Shown here: positions 1-7,722 of the stretch, in pieces
Layout: the number at the start of each line of letters is the position of its first letter
How positions within the stretch are numbered: the stretch's first letter is position 1
Assembly (NCBI GenBank): GCA_030426845.1
Contig: JAUHXR010000038.1
Coordinates: forward strand, 1 to 42,316
Length of the DNA: 42,316 nucleotides
Direction: 5' to 3'
From: Polyangia bacterium
Lineage (GTDB): Bacteria; Myxococcota_A; Polyangia; Polyangiales; Sandaracinaceae
Translations under genes and position numbers: made by a program
The notes under the pieces: model-generated
The model's input: only the letters and a program-made list of their open reading frames with translations
The model's database searches: none
Told to the model about the DNA's origin: nothing

Positions 1-812
1 GCGCCGTCGATCCCGAAGAGGCGGAGCCGGGTCGAGCCCCGGTGGGCCACCGCGACCGCGCTGTCGGACACGAACTGCGCGCCGATCGGCGCGTCGTCGG
101 TGTCGAACTGCGCCAGCTCCCCGTCCTCCGACAGCACGAAGGCCTCGTCCGTCTCCTCGCTCACCGCCGCGACCCGCGTGCGGTCCGGCGACGGGGAGAG
201 CGCGCGCGGGTGGGGGAGCGGGCGCACCGCGCGGAGGGTGCGCGTGGTGGGGGATCCGTCCGCGGTGAGCACGACGTCGATCGCCCCCGCGTCTGCGCCC
301 TCAGCCCGGTGGATCGCGTCGCCGTGCACCTCGATCCGGAAGAGCCCGTGGCCGAGCGAGGTCGCCTCGATCGGATCGTCCGCGCCGAAGCGGGCGGTGA
401 GCCGAGACGCCCCCGGGGCGTGCGCGTAGAAGGTCTGCGCCCGGTCGAGCGAGACGAGCCGCGGGAAGATCGCGGGGGTGTCCTCGAGCGCGATCGCGGA
501 CTCGATCAGGTGGGGGCCTGCGTCCAGCGCCTCGTTCTCGGCGAAGTCGCGCGTGAGCTGCGCGGCGCGCGCGATCGGGGCGGCGGCGAGGACGACCGCG
601 AGGCCGATGGCGAGCCGCGGCTCCAGCCGGCGGCGCGTCGCGTCGAGCGCGCCGAGCAGCGCCCAGGCGAGCAGGTAAGCGACCACGAGGGCGCCGAAGG
701 TGGCGCTCGGATAGGCGGCCCAGAGCGCCCCCGCCACGAGGATCACCGCGAGCTGCAGCCGCCAGCCCGAGAGCGCGATCGTGGCCGGCTCGCCTCGCGG
801 CGCGGCCGCCAT
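1..812 (-). CDS. Membrane-anchored protein of unknown function (3' part beyond window)
   Basis: An open frame runs from an ATG at 810-812 on the minus strand to the window edge without a stop, about 270 residues visible. The start codon abuts the TGA of the oxygenase gene at 813-815, so the two are probably co-transcribed. The N-terminus is short and polar, followed by three hydrophobic stretches (roughly residues 15-35, 36-57 and 67-85, two of them nearly continuous), which I read as membrane segments. The rest is soluble and beta-rich, with regularly spaced segments that resemble propeller blades (for example VAVSEETDEAFVLSEDGELA), similar in style to the BNR-type protein at 4683-6077. I do not recognise the family. 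The membrane anchor and open frame are seen; the propeller idea is inference. Confidence 0.7.
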   Translation of the reverse strand, partial: MAAAPRGEPATIALSGWRLQLAVILVAGALWAAYPSATFGALVVAYLLAWALLGALDATRRRLEPRLAIGLAVVLAAAPIARAAQLTRDFAENEALDAGPHLIESAIALEDTPAIFPRLVSLDRAQTFYAHAPGASRLTARFGADDPIEATSLGHGLFRIEVHGDAIHRAEGADAGAIDVVLTADGSPTTRTLRAVRPLPHPRALSPSPDRTRVAAVSEETDEAFVLSEDGELAQFDTDDAPIGAQFVSDSAVAVAHRGSTRLRLFGIDG

Positions 813-2000
813 TCAGTGGATCTCGACGAGGCCCTCGCGCACGAGCCGCCGGACGAGGACGAGCTTGCCCGCGTCGTCCAGATCGCCCGGCAGGTCGCCC
901 ACCCGGTAGCCCTCGTGGCTGACCGCGTGCTCGAGCGCCTCGGCCGCGTGGATCGGCAGGCTGATCTGCCCGCCGTAGGCCGCGAGCGTGACGCGCTCGT
1001 CGGTCTTGGTGAGGTGGTAGAGGATGTGCGGCCGCGCGCTCGCGACGTCGTCGACGCTGAGCCGGTCGAGCCGCTGGAGCTGCTGCATCTGACCCTCGAG
1101 CAGCGGGTGGCGCGTCGAGACCAGGTCCTCGGCGAAGTGATCGAGCGCTGCGTCGAAGTCGGCGTGCTCCACCACCGACGCGAGCAGCCGCTTGAAGTGC
1201 GCGCGCGCCGCGTCGCGGTCGTAGCCGGGGCGCGCGAAGCCGGCGGGCAGCGAGCGCCGCAGCTCCGCGTTCGACAGGCCGCAGCGCGCGACCGCCTCGA
1301 GCAGCAGGTCCGTCCAGCTGTTGGGGAGCACCCCGAGGGTGATGTGGCAGCTCGCCTCGTCGGTGCTCGCCGCGTCGTGCATCACCCCGCGCGGGACGTA
1401 GACCATGTCGCCCGGTCTGAGGTCGAACTCCATGGTCTTGTCGCCGGGGGTGTGCGTGTCCGGGGTGAACTCCTGGCCGCGGAACGGGACCTCGATCGGC
1501 GTGTCGTAGATCGCCCAGTGCTTGGTGCCCGCGATCTGCAGCACGAACACGTCGTGGGTGTCGTAGTGGGTCTTGAGCCCCTGCGCGTCGGGCGGGGTGA
1601 CGTAGATGTTGCACTGGAAGCGGGTCGAGAACCGCGCCTCCATCGAGCGGCACAGGTCCATCAGGCGGGGCAGCGAGCCCTCGAGGTTGTTGAGCACGAT
1701 GGTCCCGCCGTCCGAGTACTCCTGGTAGAGCCGGGCGGCGTCGATCAGCCCCGACGGGTAGCAGTAGTCGCTCGTCGACAGCTCCGGCTTGGCCGCGTTC
1801 ACCATCCGGACGGCCGGGTGGGAGAGGTGCAGGGTGGTCAGCACCCGATCGATCTCCTCCATCGACAGGAGCGAGTCGTAGTAGCTGGCGTCCTCGCGCG
1901 GGACGTGGAGCACCTTCGACTCGTAGTGGTCGTCGAGGAAACCGTCCGGGGCCTCCGGGTGGATGAGGCGGGCCAGATCCCAGCGTGCGGGGCTGCTCAT
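813..2000 (-). CDS. JmjC/cupin-4 family oxygenase (ROX type, YcfD/MINA53/NO66-like)
   Basis: A 395-residue protein of the JmjC-like cupin family. Characterised members (YcfD/RoxA, MINA53, NO66) are Fe(II)/2-oxoglutarate hydroxylases that act on Arg or His side chains of ribosomal proteins. The iron triad is visible: H145 and D147 in THYDTHDVFVLQ, and H208 in GDMVYVPRGVMHD. The segment between them (GTKHWAIYD) is typical. The C-terminal third should be the dimerisation and winged-helix part. It starts at ATG 2000; there is no Shine-Dalgarno site, but a TAACCT hexamer ends 7 bases upstream, suggesting a leaderless message. The next gene on the strand begins immediately after its stop. Divergent from it, 129 bases away, is a small exported repeat peptide rich in Arg and His, which could be a substrate (inference). 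The family call is firm; the substrate is unknown. Confidence 0.85.
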   Translation of the reverse strand: MSSPARWDLARLIHPEAPDGFLDDHYESKVLHVPREDASYYDSLLSMEEIDRVLTTLHLSHPAVRMVNAAKPELSTSDYCYPSGLIDAARLYQEYSDGGTIVLNNLEGSLPRLMDLCRSMEARFSTRFQCNIYVTPPDAQGLKTHYDTHDVFVLQIAGTKHWAIYDTPIEVPFRGQEFTPDTHTPGDKTMEFDLRPGDMVYVPRGVMHDAASTDEASCHITLGVLPNSWTDLLLEAVARCGLSNAELRRSLPAGFARPGYDRDAARAHFKRLLASVVEHADFDAALDHFAEDLVSTRHPLLEGQMQQLQRLDRLSVDDVASARPHILYHLTKTDERVTLAAYGGQISLPIHAAEALEHAVSHEGYRVGDLPGDLDDAGKLVLVRRLVREGLVEIH

Positions 2001-2007
2001 GTCGCGG

Positions 2008-2013
2008 AGGTTA
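2008..2013 (-). promoter_or_regulatory. -10-like TAACCT, leaderless start of the JmjC oxygenase
   Basis: On the minus strand TAACCT is followed by 7 bases and then the ATG at 2000. It fits TANNNT placed so that transcription would begin at or next to the start codon. Confidence 0.45.
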
Positions 2014-2091
2014 CACCGGCGAACAGGAGATGCGTCCCGGAGAAAAATTCGAATATCATCGGACCCGCTTCGGTCTCAAATCGACCTGAGC

Positions 2092-2107
2092 CGTGCCGTT
2101 GGGCACG
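2092..2107. repeat. Inverted repeat in the leader of the repeat-peptide gene
   Basis: CGTGCC and GGCACG form a perfect 6-bp stem with a 4-base loop, between an AT-rich promoter-like patch (about 2041-2058, containing TATCAT) and the ribosome binding site of the gene at 2130. It could be an operator or a leader hairpin. Confidence 0.35.
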
Positions 2108-2129
2108 TTGCAGCACTGGAGGCGCCCGA

Positions 2130-2459
2130 ATGAGCAATGAGAAGAAGTCGCTGAGCGAGGAGTCCATCGAGTCCGAGCGCAAGGTGGGGCGTCGCTCCGC
2201 CCTCACCGCCATTGGCGCGAGCGTCGCCGGGGCGGTCGGCCTCACCGCGGCGGTCGCGGCCGCGCCGCAGCAGGCGCAGGCACAGACCGACAGCGACACG
2301 GGCCCCAACGCCGACCCGGCGGGGCGCGGTCACACCGGCCGGACCGACAGCGACTCCGGCCCCAACGCCGACCGGTCGGGTCACGGCCGGGGCCGCCCGT
2401 GCAGCGACTCCGACAGCGGGCCGAACTCGGATCCGGCGGGCCGCGGCCGCAGCTGCTGA
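2130..2459 (+). CDS. Small exported protein with three DSDxGPNxD repeats
   Basis: A 109-residue protein. The start at ATG 2130 is fixed by a GGAGG ribosome binding site at 2118-2122, 7 bases upstream; the longer frame in the same phase has no such support. Residues 1-19 are charged. A twin-arginine-like GRRSALTAIGASVAG leads into a hydrophobic stretch and an AQAQ cleavage site, so it is probably a Tat or Sec substrate. The mature part is almost entirely three imperfect repeats of about 18-20 residues, each beginning DSDTGPNAD, DSDSGPNAD or DSDSGPNSD and continuing into Gly/Arg-rich text (AGRGHTGR, GHGRGRPC, AGRGRSC). Two Cys occur, one ending repeat 2 and one at the very C-terminus. The Asp spacing recalls calcium-binding loops but is not a standard EF-hand or TSP3 unit. 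Family not recognised. A modified-peptide precursor is a possibility because of the oxygenase next door. Confidence 0.8.
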   Translation: MSNEKKSLSEESIESERKVGRRSALTAIGASVAGAVGLTAAVAAAPQQAQAQTDSDTGPNADPAGRGHTGRTDSDSGPNADRSGHGRGRPCSDSDSGPNSDPAGRGRSC

Positions 2460-2480
2460 GCCGGTAGCCGAACAGCACGG

Positions 2481-2510
2481 AGCCCGGACCCCCTCGTGGG
2501 GCCCGGGCTT
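2481..2510 (+). terminator. Intrinsic-terminator-like hairpin after the repeat peptide
   Basis: AGCCCGG at 2481-2487 pairs with CCGGGCT at 2503-2509. An inner CCCC/GGGG stem (2490-2493 with 2498-2501) encloses a 4-base loop. A short T-containing tail follows. It lies 21 bases after the stop and before the convergent kinase gene. Confidence 0.65.
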
Positions 2511-2541
2511 CGTCGCGTCTGGCGGGGTGTGCCCCGCGGTG

Positions 2542-4197
2542 TCAGGCGCCGGGGACCATCGCGCGGCAGCCCACCGCGTCGAGGTAAACGTTGCGGGTCC
2601 CGCGGTTCTTGATGCGGATGTAGCGGATGCGCGTGATGTCGAACTGGTCGGCGTCGAGCGCGAGCGAGCCGACCATGTCCGAGCCGACGGTGGTGTAGTC
2701 GTGGGGCGCGGTGCCCACGTCCGCCCGGTAAGGCCCGGAGCGATCGTCGTCGAGCACGATCCAGACGTCCGGCCCCGAGCTGCCGTCGGTCGGGATGCGC
2801 CGGCCCGCCGGGACCTCGAGCACGATCGTCCCCTGGGGGCGGATGACCGCGTGCTCTCCGTCCGGCGCGCCCAGCGCGTTCGACGGTGTCCCCACCGCGC
2901 GCGCGAGCTGCACGTTGCGCAGCCACTCCTCGGGGGTCGGCTCGCCCGGACCGGCGTCCGGGCCGCCCGCGTCGAGCGCGCCCGCGTCGGGCGGGCCCGC
3001 GTCGCCCCCCGCCCGCGCGAGGAAGGGGATGCGGTCGCGGTTCAGGAACACGGTCACGCCGGAGGCGGCGAGGACGAAGGTCCCCGCGAGGAACAGCAGC
3101 GGCAGCACCATCGAGCGCTTGGGGATCGCCAGGGGCGTCGGGGCGGCTCGCGCGGGCTGACCCGAGGGGCGCTCGACCACCGTGGCCGCGACGACCGGCG
3201 GACCGGGCGGCGACGACGCCATCGCCATCGTCGGCGGGGTCAGGGCCTGGCTTGAGCCGGTCAGCTCCTGCGCGAAGGCGCGCGCGCTCGGGGGCCGCTG
3301 CTCGGGGCTCTTGCGGAGGGCCCGGCCGATCGCGATCTGGTAGCGGGCGGGCGCGTGTCGAGTGGCGGGGTAGGCGTCGAGCGTCGGCGGCTCCGCGGTC
3401 GTGTGCCGCGCGGCCCACTCGAGCGGGGTCGTGGCGTGAAAGGGGCGCTGGCCGGTGAGCATCTCGAACGTGATCAGCGCGAGGCTGTAGATGTCGCTCC
3501 GGCCGTCGATCGGGCCGCCCGAGAGCTGCTCGGGGCTCATGTACTGGGGCGTCCCGATGATCGTCCCCTCGATCGTGATCCCGGGCTCGCCGCTGGCCTC
3601 GGTCGCCGCCTTGGCGATCCCGAAGTCGCAGACCTTCACGAAGTCGCGCTCGCCCCCGCGCGTGGTGAGCAGGATGTTGTCGGGCTTGAGGTCGCGGTGC
3701 ACGACCGACTGCTGGTGGGCGTCCTCGAGCGCGCCCGCGATCTGGGCCACGATCCGCTCGACCCGCGCCGGCGGCATCGGGCCCTGGGCGATCTCGTCGG
3801 CGAGCGAGTGCCCGTCGATGTACTCCATGACGATGAACAGGCGCCCGTCCTCGAGCTCGCCGAAGTCGTAGAACTGGATCGTGTGGGGGTGGCTGAGCTT
3901 GATGACGATCGCGCACTCGCGGTGGAAGCGCTGGCGCACGCGCTCGTCGCGGCTGAGCTTCTCGTGCAGGACCTTGAGCGCGACCTGGCGTGTCGCGACC
4001 CCCATCTGCTGCTCGGCGAGGTAGACGCGGCCCATCCCGCCCTCGCCGATCACGCTCGCCACGCGGTAGCGGCCCATCACGAGCCGGCCGATCAGGGGAT
4101 CGGCGCCGCCCTCGAGATCGAGTCGGGAGCCGCAGCGCAGGCAAAACCGTGCGCCGTCCCGGTTCTCGGTCGAGCAGTTCCCGCAGCGGATGGCCAT
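2542..4197 (-). CDS. Serine/threonine protein kinase with N-terminal zinc ribbon, transmembrane
   Basis: A Hanks-type kinase of 551 residues from ATG 4197; an in-frame ATG at 4239 would add 14. I prefer 4197 because the zinc ribbon (C5, C8, C19, C22) begins there. The kinase domain spans about 44-310: glycine loop GEGGMGRVY, ATP lysine K75 in VALKV, catalytic HRDLKPDN (D169), DFG at 191-193, and YMSPEQL activation-segment end. One membrane helix lies at about 363-385. Next comes a DAGPPDAGALDAGG-type spacer and a C-terminal domain of about 130 residues that would be outside the cytoplasm and looks like a small beta-sandwich (discoidin-like at best, not established). The architecture suggests a receptor kinase: an external sensor coupled to a cytoplasmic kinase. 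Such kinases are numerous in myxobacteria. The ligand and substrates cannot be read from the sequence. Confidence 0.9.
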   Translation of the reverse strand: MAIRCGNCSTENRDGARFCLRCGSRLDLEGGADPLIGRLVMGRYRVASVIGEGGMGRVYLAEQQMGVATRQVALKVLHEKLSRDERVRQRFHRECAIVIKLSHPHTIQFYDFGELEDGRLFIVMEYIDGHSLADEIAQGPMPPARVERIVAQIAGALEDAHQQSVVHRDLKPDNILLTTRGGERDFVKVCDFGIAKAATEASGEPGITIEGTIIGTPQYMSPEQLSGGPIDGRSDIYSLALITFEMLTGQRPFHATTPLEWAARHTTAEPPTLDAYPATRHAPARYQIAIGRALRKSPEQRPPSARAFAQELTGSSQALTPPTMAMASSPPGPPVVAATVVERPSGQPARAAPTPLAIPKRSMVLPLLFLAGTFVLAASGVTVFLNRDRIPFLARAGGDAGPPDAGALDAGGPDAGPGEPTPEEWLRNVQLARAVGTPSNALGAPDGEHAVIRPQGTIVLEVPAGRRIPTDGSSGPDVWIVLDDDRSGPYRADVGTAPHDYTTVGSDMVGSLALDADQFDITRIRYIRIKNRGTRNVYLDAVGCRAMVPGA

Positions 4198-4282
4198 GCC
4201 CCCGACCGCGGGGATAGCACGGAGCCGGTAGCCGCCCATCGCCCTTCATGGCGCGGCCCTCGCCGGGCCAAGCGAGGGTCGC

Positions 4283-4294
4283 CCACCCGGGTGG
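4283..4294. repeat. Perfect 12-bp palindrome between divergent genes
   Basis: CCACCCGGGTGG lies between the divergent kinase and glutaredoxin-like genes, upstream of the TATCGT hexamer of the latter. It could be an operator. The G+C-rich background makes chance occurrence possible. Confidence 0.25.
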
Positions 4295-4307
4295 TCCCCC
4301 GGCGCGG

Positions 4308-4313
4308 TATCGT
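4308..4313 (+). promoter_or_regulatory. -10-like TATCGT, leaderless start of the glutaredoxin-like gene
   Basis: TATCGT is followed by 6 bases and the ATG at 4320, with no ribosome binding site between. Confidence 0.45.
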
Positions 4314-4319
4314 GGCGCG

Positions 4320-4673
4320 ATGGCTCGCCTCGTCCTCCCCGCGCTCGCCCTCGCGCTCGCGGCCTGCGCGCCGGCCGTCCCGCCGGCGACCGCGGCCCAG
4401 CGCGCGCAGGTGAGGGTGGTGCTCTACACCACCGGGTGGTGCCCGGTCTGCGCGCGGGCGCGCGCCTGGCTGCACGAGCGATCGATCCCGTTCGAGGAGC
4501 ACGACGTCGAGCACGAGCCGGCGGCCGCGACGCGCTTCCGGCAGCTCAGCCCCTCACGCGTCGTCCCGGTGATCGACGTGGAGGGCGAGATCCTCGAGGG
4601 CTTCGTGGCCGAGGAGGTCCGCCGCGCGATCGACTCCCGCGCCCACGCGGGAGCGGCTCCGCCGGGGGCGTGA
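4320..4673 (+). CDS. Glutaredoxin-like lipoprotein
   Basis: A 117-residue protein starting at ATG 4320, chosen because it gives a complete lipoprotein signal (hydrophobic core, then LALAAC with the lipid Cys at 16). The longer frame from 4248 would bury this signal. A single glutaredoxin domain follows: VRVVLYTTGWCPVCARARAWL carries the redox pair C41 and C44, and SRVVPVIDVEG contains the cis-proline that contacts substrate. Length fits a glutaredoxin plus leader. It should be a membrane-tethered thiol-disulfide protein outside the cytoplasm, which is unusual because glutathione-dependent glutaredoxins are normally cytosolic. Its partner is unknown. It converges with the gene ending at 4683, only 9 bases away. 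Confidence 0.85.
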   Translation: MARLVLPALALALAACAPAVPPATAAQRAQVRVVLYTTGWCPVCARARAWLHERSIPFEEHDVEHEPAAATRFRQLSPSRVVPVIDVEGEILEGFVAEEVRRAIDSRAHAGAAPPGA

Positions 4674-4682
4674 CGGGGCGAC

Positions 4683-6077
4683 TCACTCCTCGTCCGCGGC
4701 AGCGAGCCAGGTGCGCCCGAAGTCGGTGCTGAGGACGACCGCGTCGGGCGCCGACTCGAAGCGCTGGAGGAGCGCGACGACCTTGCCCGAAGGCAGGGAG
4801 CGCAGGCTCGCGATCCCGTTGACCCGGCGGTGCGCCTCGAGCACCCGGAACAGAACGTCCTCGCCCTCGTCCTCCGGATCCGACAGGCGCGAGGTCCAGC
4901 CGTGCGCCTCGCTGCCGAAGAGGGTGAGCGTGCCGAAGTCCGCGAGGAACAGGCTCCGCTCGTCCTCGCCGGGCGCGGCCTCCATCACCAGCGCGCGCGG
5001 CGGGGTCTCGGTCGGCTGGAACGCGACGTCGTCGACGCTCGCCGCGAGGGTCAAGCCGTCCGAGAGGCGCGCGACGAGCTGACCCCGCTCGGCCGCGAAC
5101 AGCGTGGCCCCCGCGTCGACGTCGTGCTCGAGCGGGTAGAGGGCGGGCGGGCCCTCGTAGGGCGGGTAGCGCGCGACCACCCCCCGGCCGCGCTCGTCGG
5201 CGCCGAGCGCCCAGAGCGCGCCGTCGGGGGTCGGCGCGAAGCTCGCCCAGTACGACACGGAGTCCGGCCGCGGGAGCGGGCGCGGCTCCGTGATCTCGCC
5301 GTCCCAGCCGATCGTCTGGACGCTCTCCTCGAAGCAGCTCGGCCGGTTGATGAAGCGCATCTCGCAGGGCACGCGCGGCAGCGCGCTGCGTCGCAGGGCG
5401 ACGACGTGGTCGCTGAGCGGCCAGACCTCGGTGCGGGCGTCCTCGCGGCCGCGCGGGATGGGCGCCAGCTCGATGACCCGGGCGAGCGCGCTCGGGCCGC
5501 GACCCTCGATCGGGAGCTCCTGGACCATCAGCGCGCGCTCGGTCCGCCGCGCGTTGATCTGCTCGGCCATCGCGCGGATCTGCCGCGCGAGCTCGACCGA
5601 CTCCTCCCGGCTCGAGGGCAGGGCGCGCCGGTACCAGCGCTCGGGGTCGTTCATGTCGGGGGGCTGGGCGAGCGCGGCCGGGACCCCGAAGTAGAGGTCG
5701 GTCGACTCCTCGCCCGCCCGCCGCATCAGCGCGCCGAGCGCCTCGCAGCCGCGCGCCGCGTCGGTGGCGAGCCGCCGGAAGCGCGTCCGCTCCGGACCGT
5801 CCGGGGCGTCCGCGGTGACCCGGGCCATCCGCGCCATGTGCTCGAGCGCGCGCTCGAGGCCCCACGGCTCCGGCGCGTCCCCGCGCATCGAGCTGACGCA
5901 GCCGAAGGCGGCCCCGGTGGTCTGCTCGACCAGCTCCGTCTCGAGGGCGGCCCGCCGTCGCTGGAGGAAGAAGTAGATCCCGGCCCCCATCAGCAGCACG
6001 AACGGCACGGTCACGAGCGCGAAGAGCCAGCGGCGGCGCGCGGCGCGCCCGGAGAGCAGCTCTTCGTCGGCGTCCAT
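4683..6077 (-). CDS. Membrane-anchored BNR/propeller-like protein of unknown function
   Basis: 464 residues. A short cytoplasmic segment with RAARRR is followed by one membrane helix (about residues 17-38, ending in FFLQRRR); the remainder would be periplasmic. The first half of the outer part is helical. The second half contains blade-like beta segments ending in VVLSTDFGRTWLA, which matches the Asp-box (BNR) signature S-x-D-x-G-x-T-W found in sialidase-type and photosynthesis-assembly propellers. No catalytic signature was recognised. Start ATG 6077 has no ribosome binding site but is preceded by TATCCT with a 9-base gap. The hydrolase gene at 6118 is divergent. I assign no function. Confidence 0.75.
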   Translation of the reverse strand: MDADEELLSGRAARRRWLFALVTVPFVLLMGAGIYFFLQRRRAALETELVEQTTGAAFGCVSSMRGDAPEPWGLERALEHMARMARVTADAPDGPERTRFRRLATDAARGCEALGALMRRAGEESTDLYFGVPAALAQPPDMNDPERWYRRALPSSREESVELARQIRAMAEQINARRTERALMVQELPIEGRGPSALARVIELAPIPRGREDARTEVWPLSDHVVALRRSALPRVPCEMRFINRPSCFEESVQTIGWDGEITEPRPLPRPDSVSYWASFAPTPDGALWALGADERGRGVVARYPPYEGPPALYPLEHDVDAGATLFAAERGQLVARLSDGLTLAASVDDVAFQPTETPPRALVMEAAPGEDERSLFLADFGTLTLFGSEAHGWTSRLSDPEDEGEDVLFRVLEAHRRVNGIASLRSLPSGKVVALLQRFESAPDAVVLSTDFGRTWLAAADEE

Positions 6078-6086
6078 CCCCGGGCG

Positions 6087-6092
6087 AGGATA
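6087..6092 (-). promoter_or_regulatory. -10-like TATCCT upstream of the BNR-type gene
   Basis: On the minus strand TATCCT lies 9 bases before ATG 6077, in the 40-base divergent gap shared with the hydrolase gene. Confidence 0.4.
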
Positions 6093-6117
6093 CGGGTCGG
6101 AGCCGACCGAACAAAGC

Positions 6118-6798
6118 GTGGCATGCTGCGGCGTGCCCGAGCTGACGGTGGACGGCCTCCCGGTGAGCTGGATCCGCGACGGGAAGGTCGGGGGCCGCCC
6201 GCTGCTCGTCCTGGCCCACGGCGCGGGGGCGCCCTACACGAGCGACTTCATGCGCGAGACCGCGCGCCGCCTGGCCGCTCGGGAGCTCTGCGTGGTGCGG
6301 TTCCACTTCCCGTACATGGAGCGGATGCACCGCGAGGGAGGGCGGCGGCCCCCCGACGGCAAGGCCCGGCTCCTCGCCACGTGGCGCGCGATGCTCGACC
6401 GGACGCGGCGGATGCGCGGGCACGGCCCGATCGTGATCGGCGGCAAGAGCATGGGCGGCCGGATCGCCTCGATGCTGGCCGCCGCGGGCGGCGCGGCCGA
6501 GGCGCGCGGGCTCGTGTACCTCGGCTACCCGCTCCACCCGCCGGGGAGGGTCGACAAGCTCCGCGCCGATCACCTCGGGGCGATCGAGGTCCCGCAGCTC
6601 TTCGTGCAGGGATCGAAGGACGCGCTCGCCGATCGTGGCGAGCTCGCCCGTGTGCTCTCAGGCGTCCGTGGCGCGCGCCTCGTCGAGGTGGAGGGCGGCG
6701 ACCACTCCCTGGCGCGATCGCGGCGAGACCCGATGCGCGACGCGGACGCGTGGATCGACGAGGTCGCGCGGTTCGTGAGCGAGGTCGCGACGCCCTGA
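6118..6798 (+). CDS. Alpha/beta hydrolase, KANL3/TEX30-type family
   Basis: 226 residues from GTG 6118; a GTG at 6133 giving MPELTVDG is an equally good start. The fold is clear: LLVLAHGAGAPYTSDF (oxyanion region), nucleophile elbow GGKSMGGR with the Ser, LFVQGSKDAL with the acidic residue, and GGDHSLARS with the His. The early motif RFHFPYMERM and the GKSMGGR elbow are typical of the small alpha/beta hydrolases related to KANL3/TEX30 and to dienelactone hydrolase-like proteins. Substrate unknown; bacterial members are mostly uncharacterised. No signal peptide, so cytoplasmic. It is followed by a convergent gene whose stop is 9 bases away. Confidence 0.85.
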   Translation: MACCGVPELTVDGLPVSWIRDGKVGGRPLLVLAHGAGAPYTSDFMRETARRLAARELCVVRFHFPYMERMHREGGRRPPDGKARLLATWRAMLDRTRRMRGHGPIVIGGKSMGGRIASMLAAAGGAAEARGLVYLGYPLHPPGRVDKLRADHLGAIEVPQLFVQGSKDALADRGELARVLSGVRGARLVEVEGGDHSLARSRRDPMRDADAWIDEVARFVSEVATP

Positions 6799-6807
6799 TC
6801 GCCGAGC

Positions 6808-7650
6808 TCAGCGCAGAGGCTCCCATCGGATCATCGCGCCGAGCAGCACCGCGACCTCGCCCGCGCGCCGCTCGTGGTGGGTGTAGGCGCCGACGCGGAC
6901 GAACGGCGTGATCGACCCGATCACGTCGAGCGGGCGGTCGCCCGCGAGCATCACCATCCCGCCGACCTGATTGGAGAGCCAGCCCGAGCGCGGGATGACG
7001 CGCAGCTCGTCGTAGGCGCCGAGGCGGAGCGACCAGCGGTCGGGGAGCGGGATCTCGAGCAGCGCCATCGCGTGGCTCCCGAAGATCTGATCGTGCCGCG
7101 CGAGAACCGCGTCGTGCCGGGCCGAGAAGTGGTACGGCGCGTCGCCCAGGCCGAGGTGCTCGACCGAGAGCTCGTCCCACAGGATGAGTCGCGCGTCGTC
7201 GATGGGGAACGCCATCTGGAGCGTCGCGGCCCCGAGCGCGCTGAAGCCGTGGGCCTCGCCCCCCGCGTCGGGCGCGAGGGACGGGACCGCGCCGTTGTCG
7301 CTCCCGTAGTACCCGGCGCCCGGCATGCCGATCGACCACACGTCCACCGAGGTCAGCTGGGCGCGCAGCACGAGGAACGCGAGCGGGCTCACCTCGACGT
7401 AGCCGCCCGACATCGAGTAGATGGGGGATAGATAGTTGACCGCCGCGATCTCGGCGTAGGTGCCCTGGGTGAGCAGATCGGAGCCGTCGCCCAGCTCGAG
7501 CCGCGCGCCCGCCGCGAGCATGTGCTCCCCGCCCATCGGGTTGACGACGCCGACGAGGCGCTCGTGGAGGACGAGGCGGGGCTGAGCCTGGGCGGGGGCG
7601 GCGGAGAGTACGGCGAGCGCGAAGGCGGAGGCGACGGGGGTGAGGCGCAT
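6808..7650 (-). CDS. Exported outer-membrane-like protein of unknown function
   Basis: 280 residues from ATG 7650, chosen because it opens a textbook Sec signal (MRLTPVASAFALAVLSAAPA then AQA). The in-phase frame continues far upstream but without a signal. The mature protein is made of alternating beta segments with aromatic girdle-like residues (GYVEVSPLAFLVLRAQLTSV, RWSLRLGAYDELRV, ITPFVRVGAYTHH) and ends in a strand with Trp, so an outer-membrane beta barrel is likely. It contains no recognised enzyme motif. It is divergent from the START-domain gene. The intervening 72 bases hold a 6-bp inverted repeat (7679-7694), and both genes have CATCCC exactly 6 bases before their ATG. Confidence 0.75.
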   Translation of the reverse strand: MRLTPVASAFALAVLSAAPAQAQPRLVLHERLVGVVNPMGGEHMLAAGARLELGDGSDLLTQGTYAEIAAVNYLSPIYSMSGGYVEVSPLAFLVLRAQLTSVDVWSIGMPGAGYYGSDNGAVPSLAPDAGGEAHGFSALGAATLQMAFPIDDARLILWDELSVEHLGLGDAPYHFSARHDAVLARHDQIFGSHAMALLEIPLPDRWSLRLGAYDELRVIPRSGWLSNQVGGMVMLAGDRPLDVIGSITPFVRVGAYTHHERRAGEVAVLLGAMIRWEPLR

Positions 7651-7678
7651 GGGGCGGGGATGCGCGAGGAGGTCCGTG

Positions 7679-7694
7679 CGGCTCGCGTGAGCCG
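7679..7694. repeat. Inverted repeat in a divergent promoter region
   Basis: CGGCTC and GAGCCG are separated by 4 bases midway between the divergent starts at 7650 and 7723. It could be a shared operator. Confidence 0.3.
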
Positions 7695-7722
7695 TCCGAG
7701 CGCGTCGCTGCATCCCTCGCCC

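Noticed and set aside
42-2129. Long plus-strand open frame preceding the repeat peptide
   Set aside because: Antisense to the JmjC oxygenase and the membrane gene; Arg/Glu/Val-rich composition typical of shadow frames at high G+C, and no homology. Only its last 110 codons form a gene.
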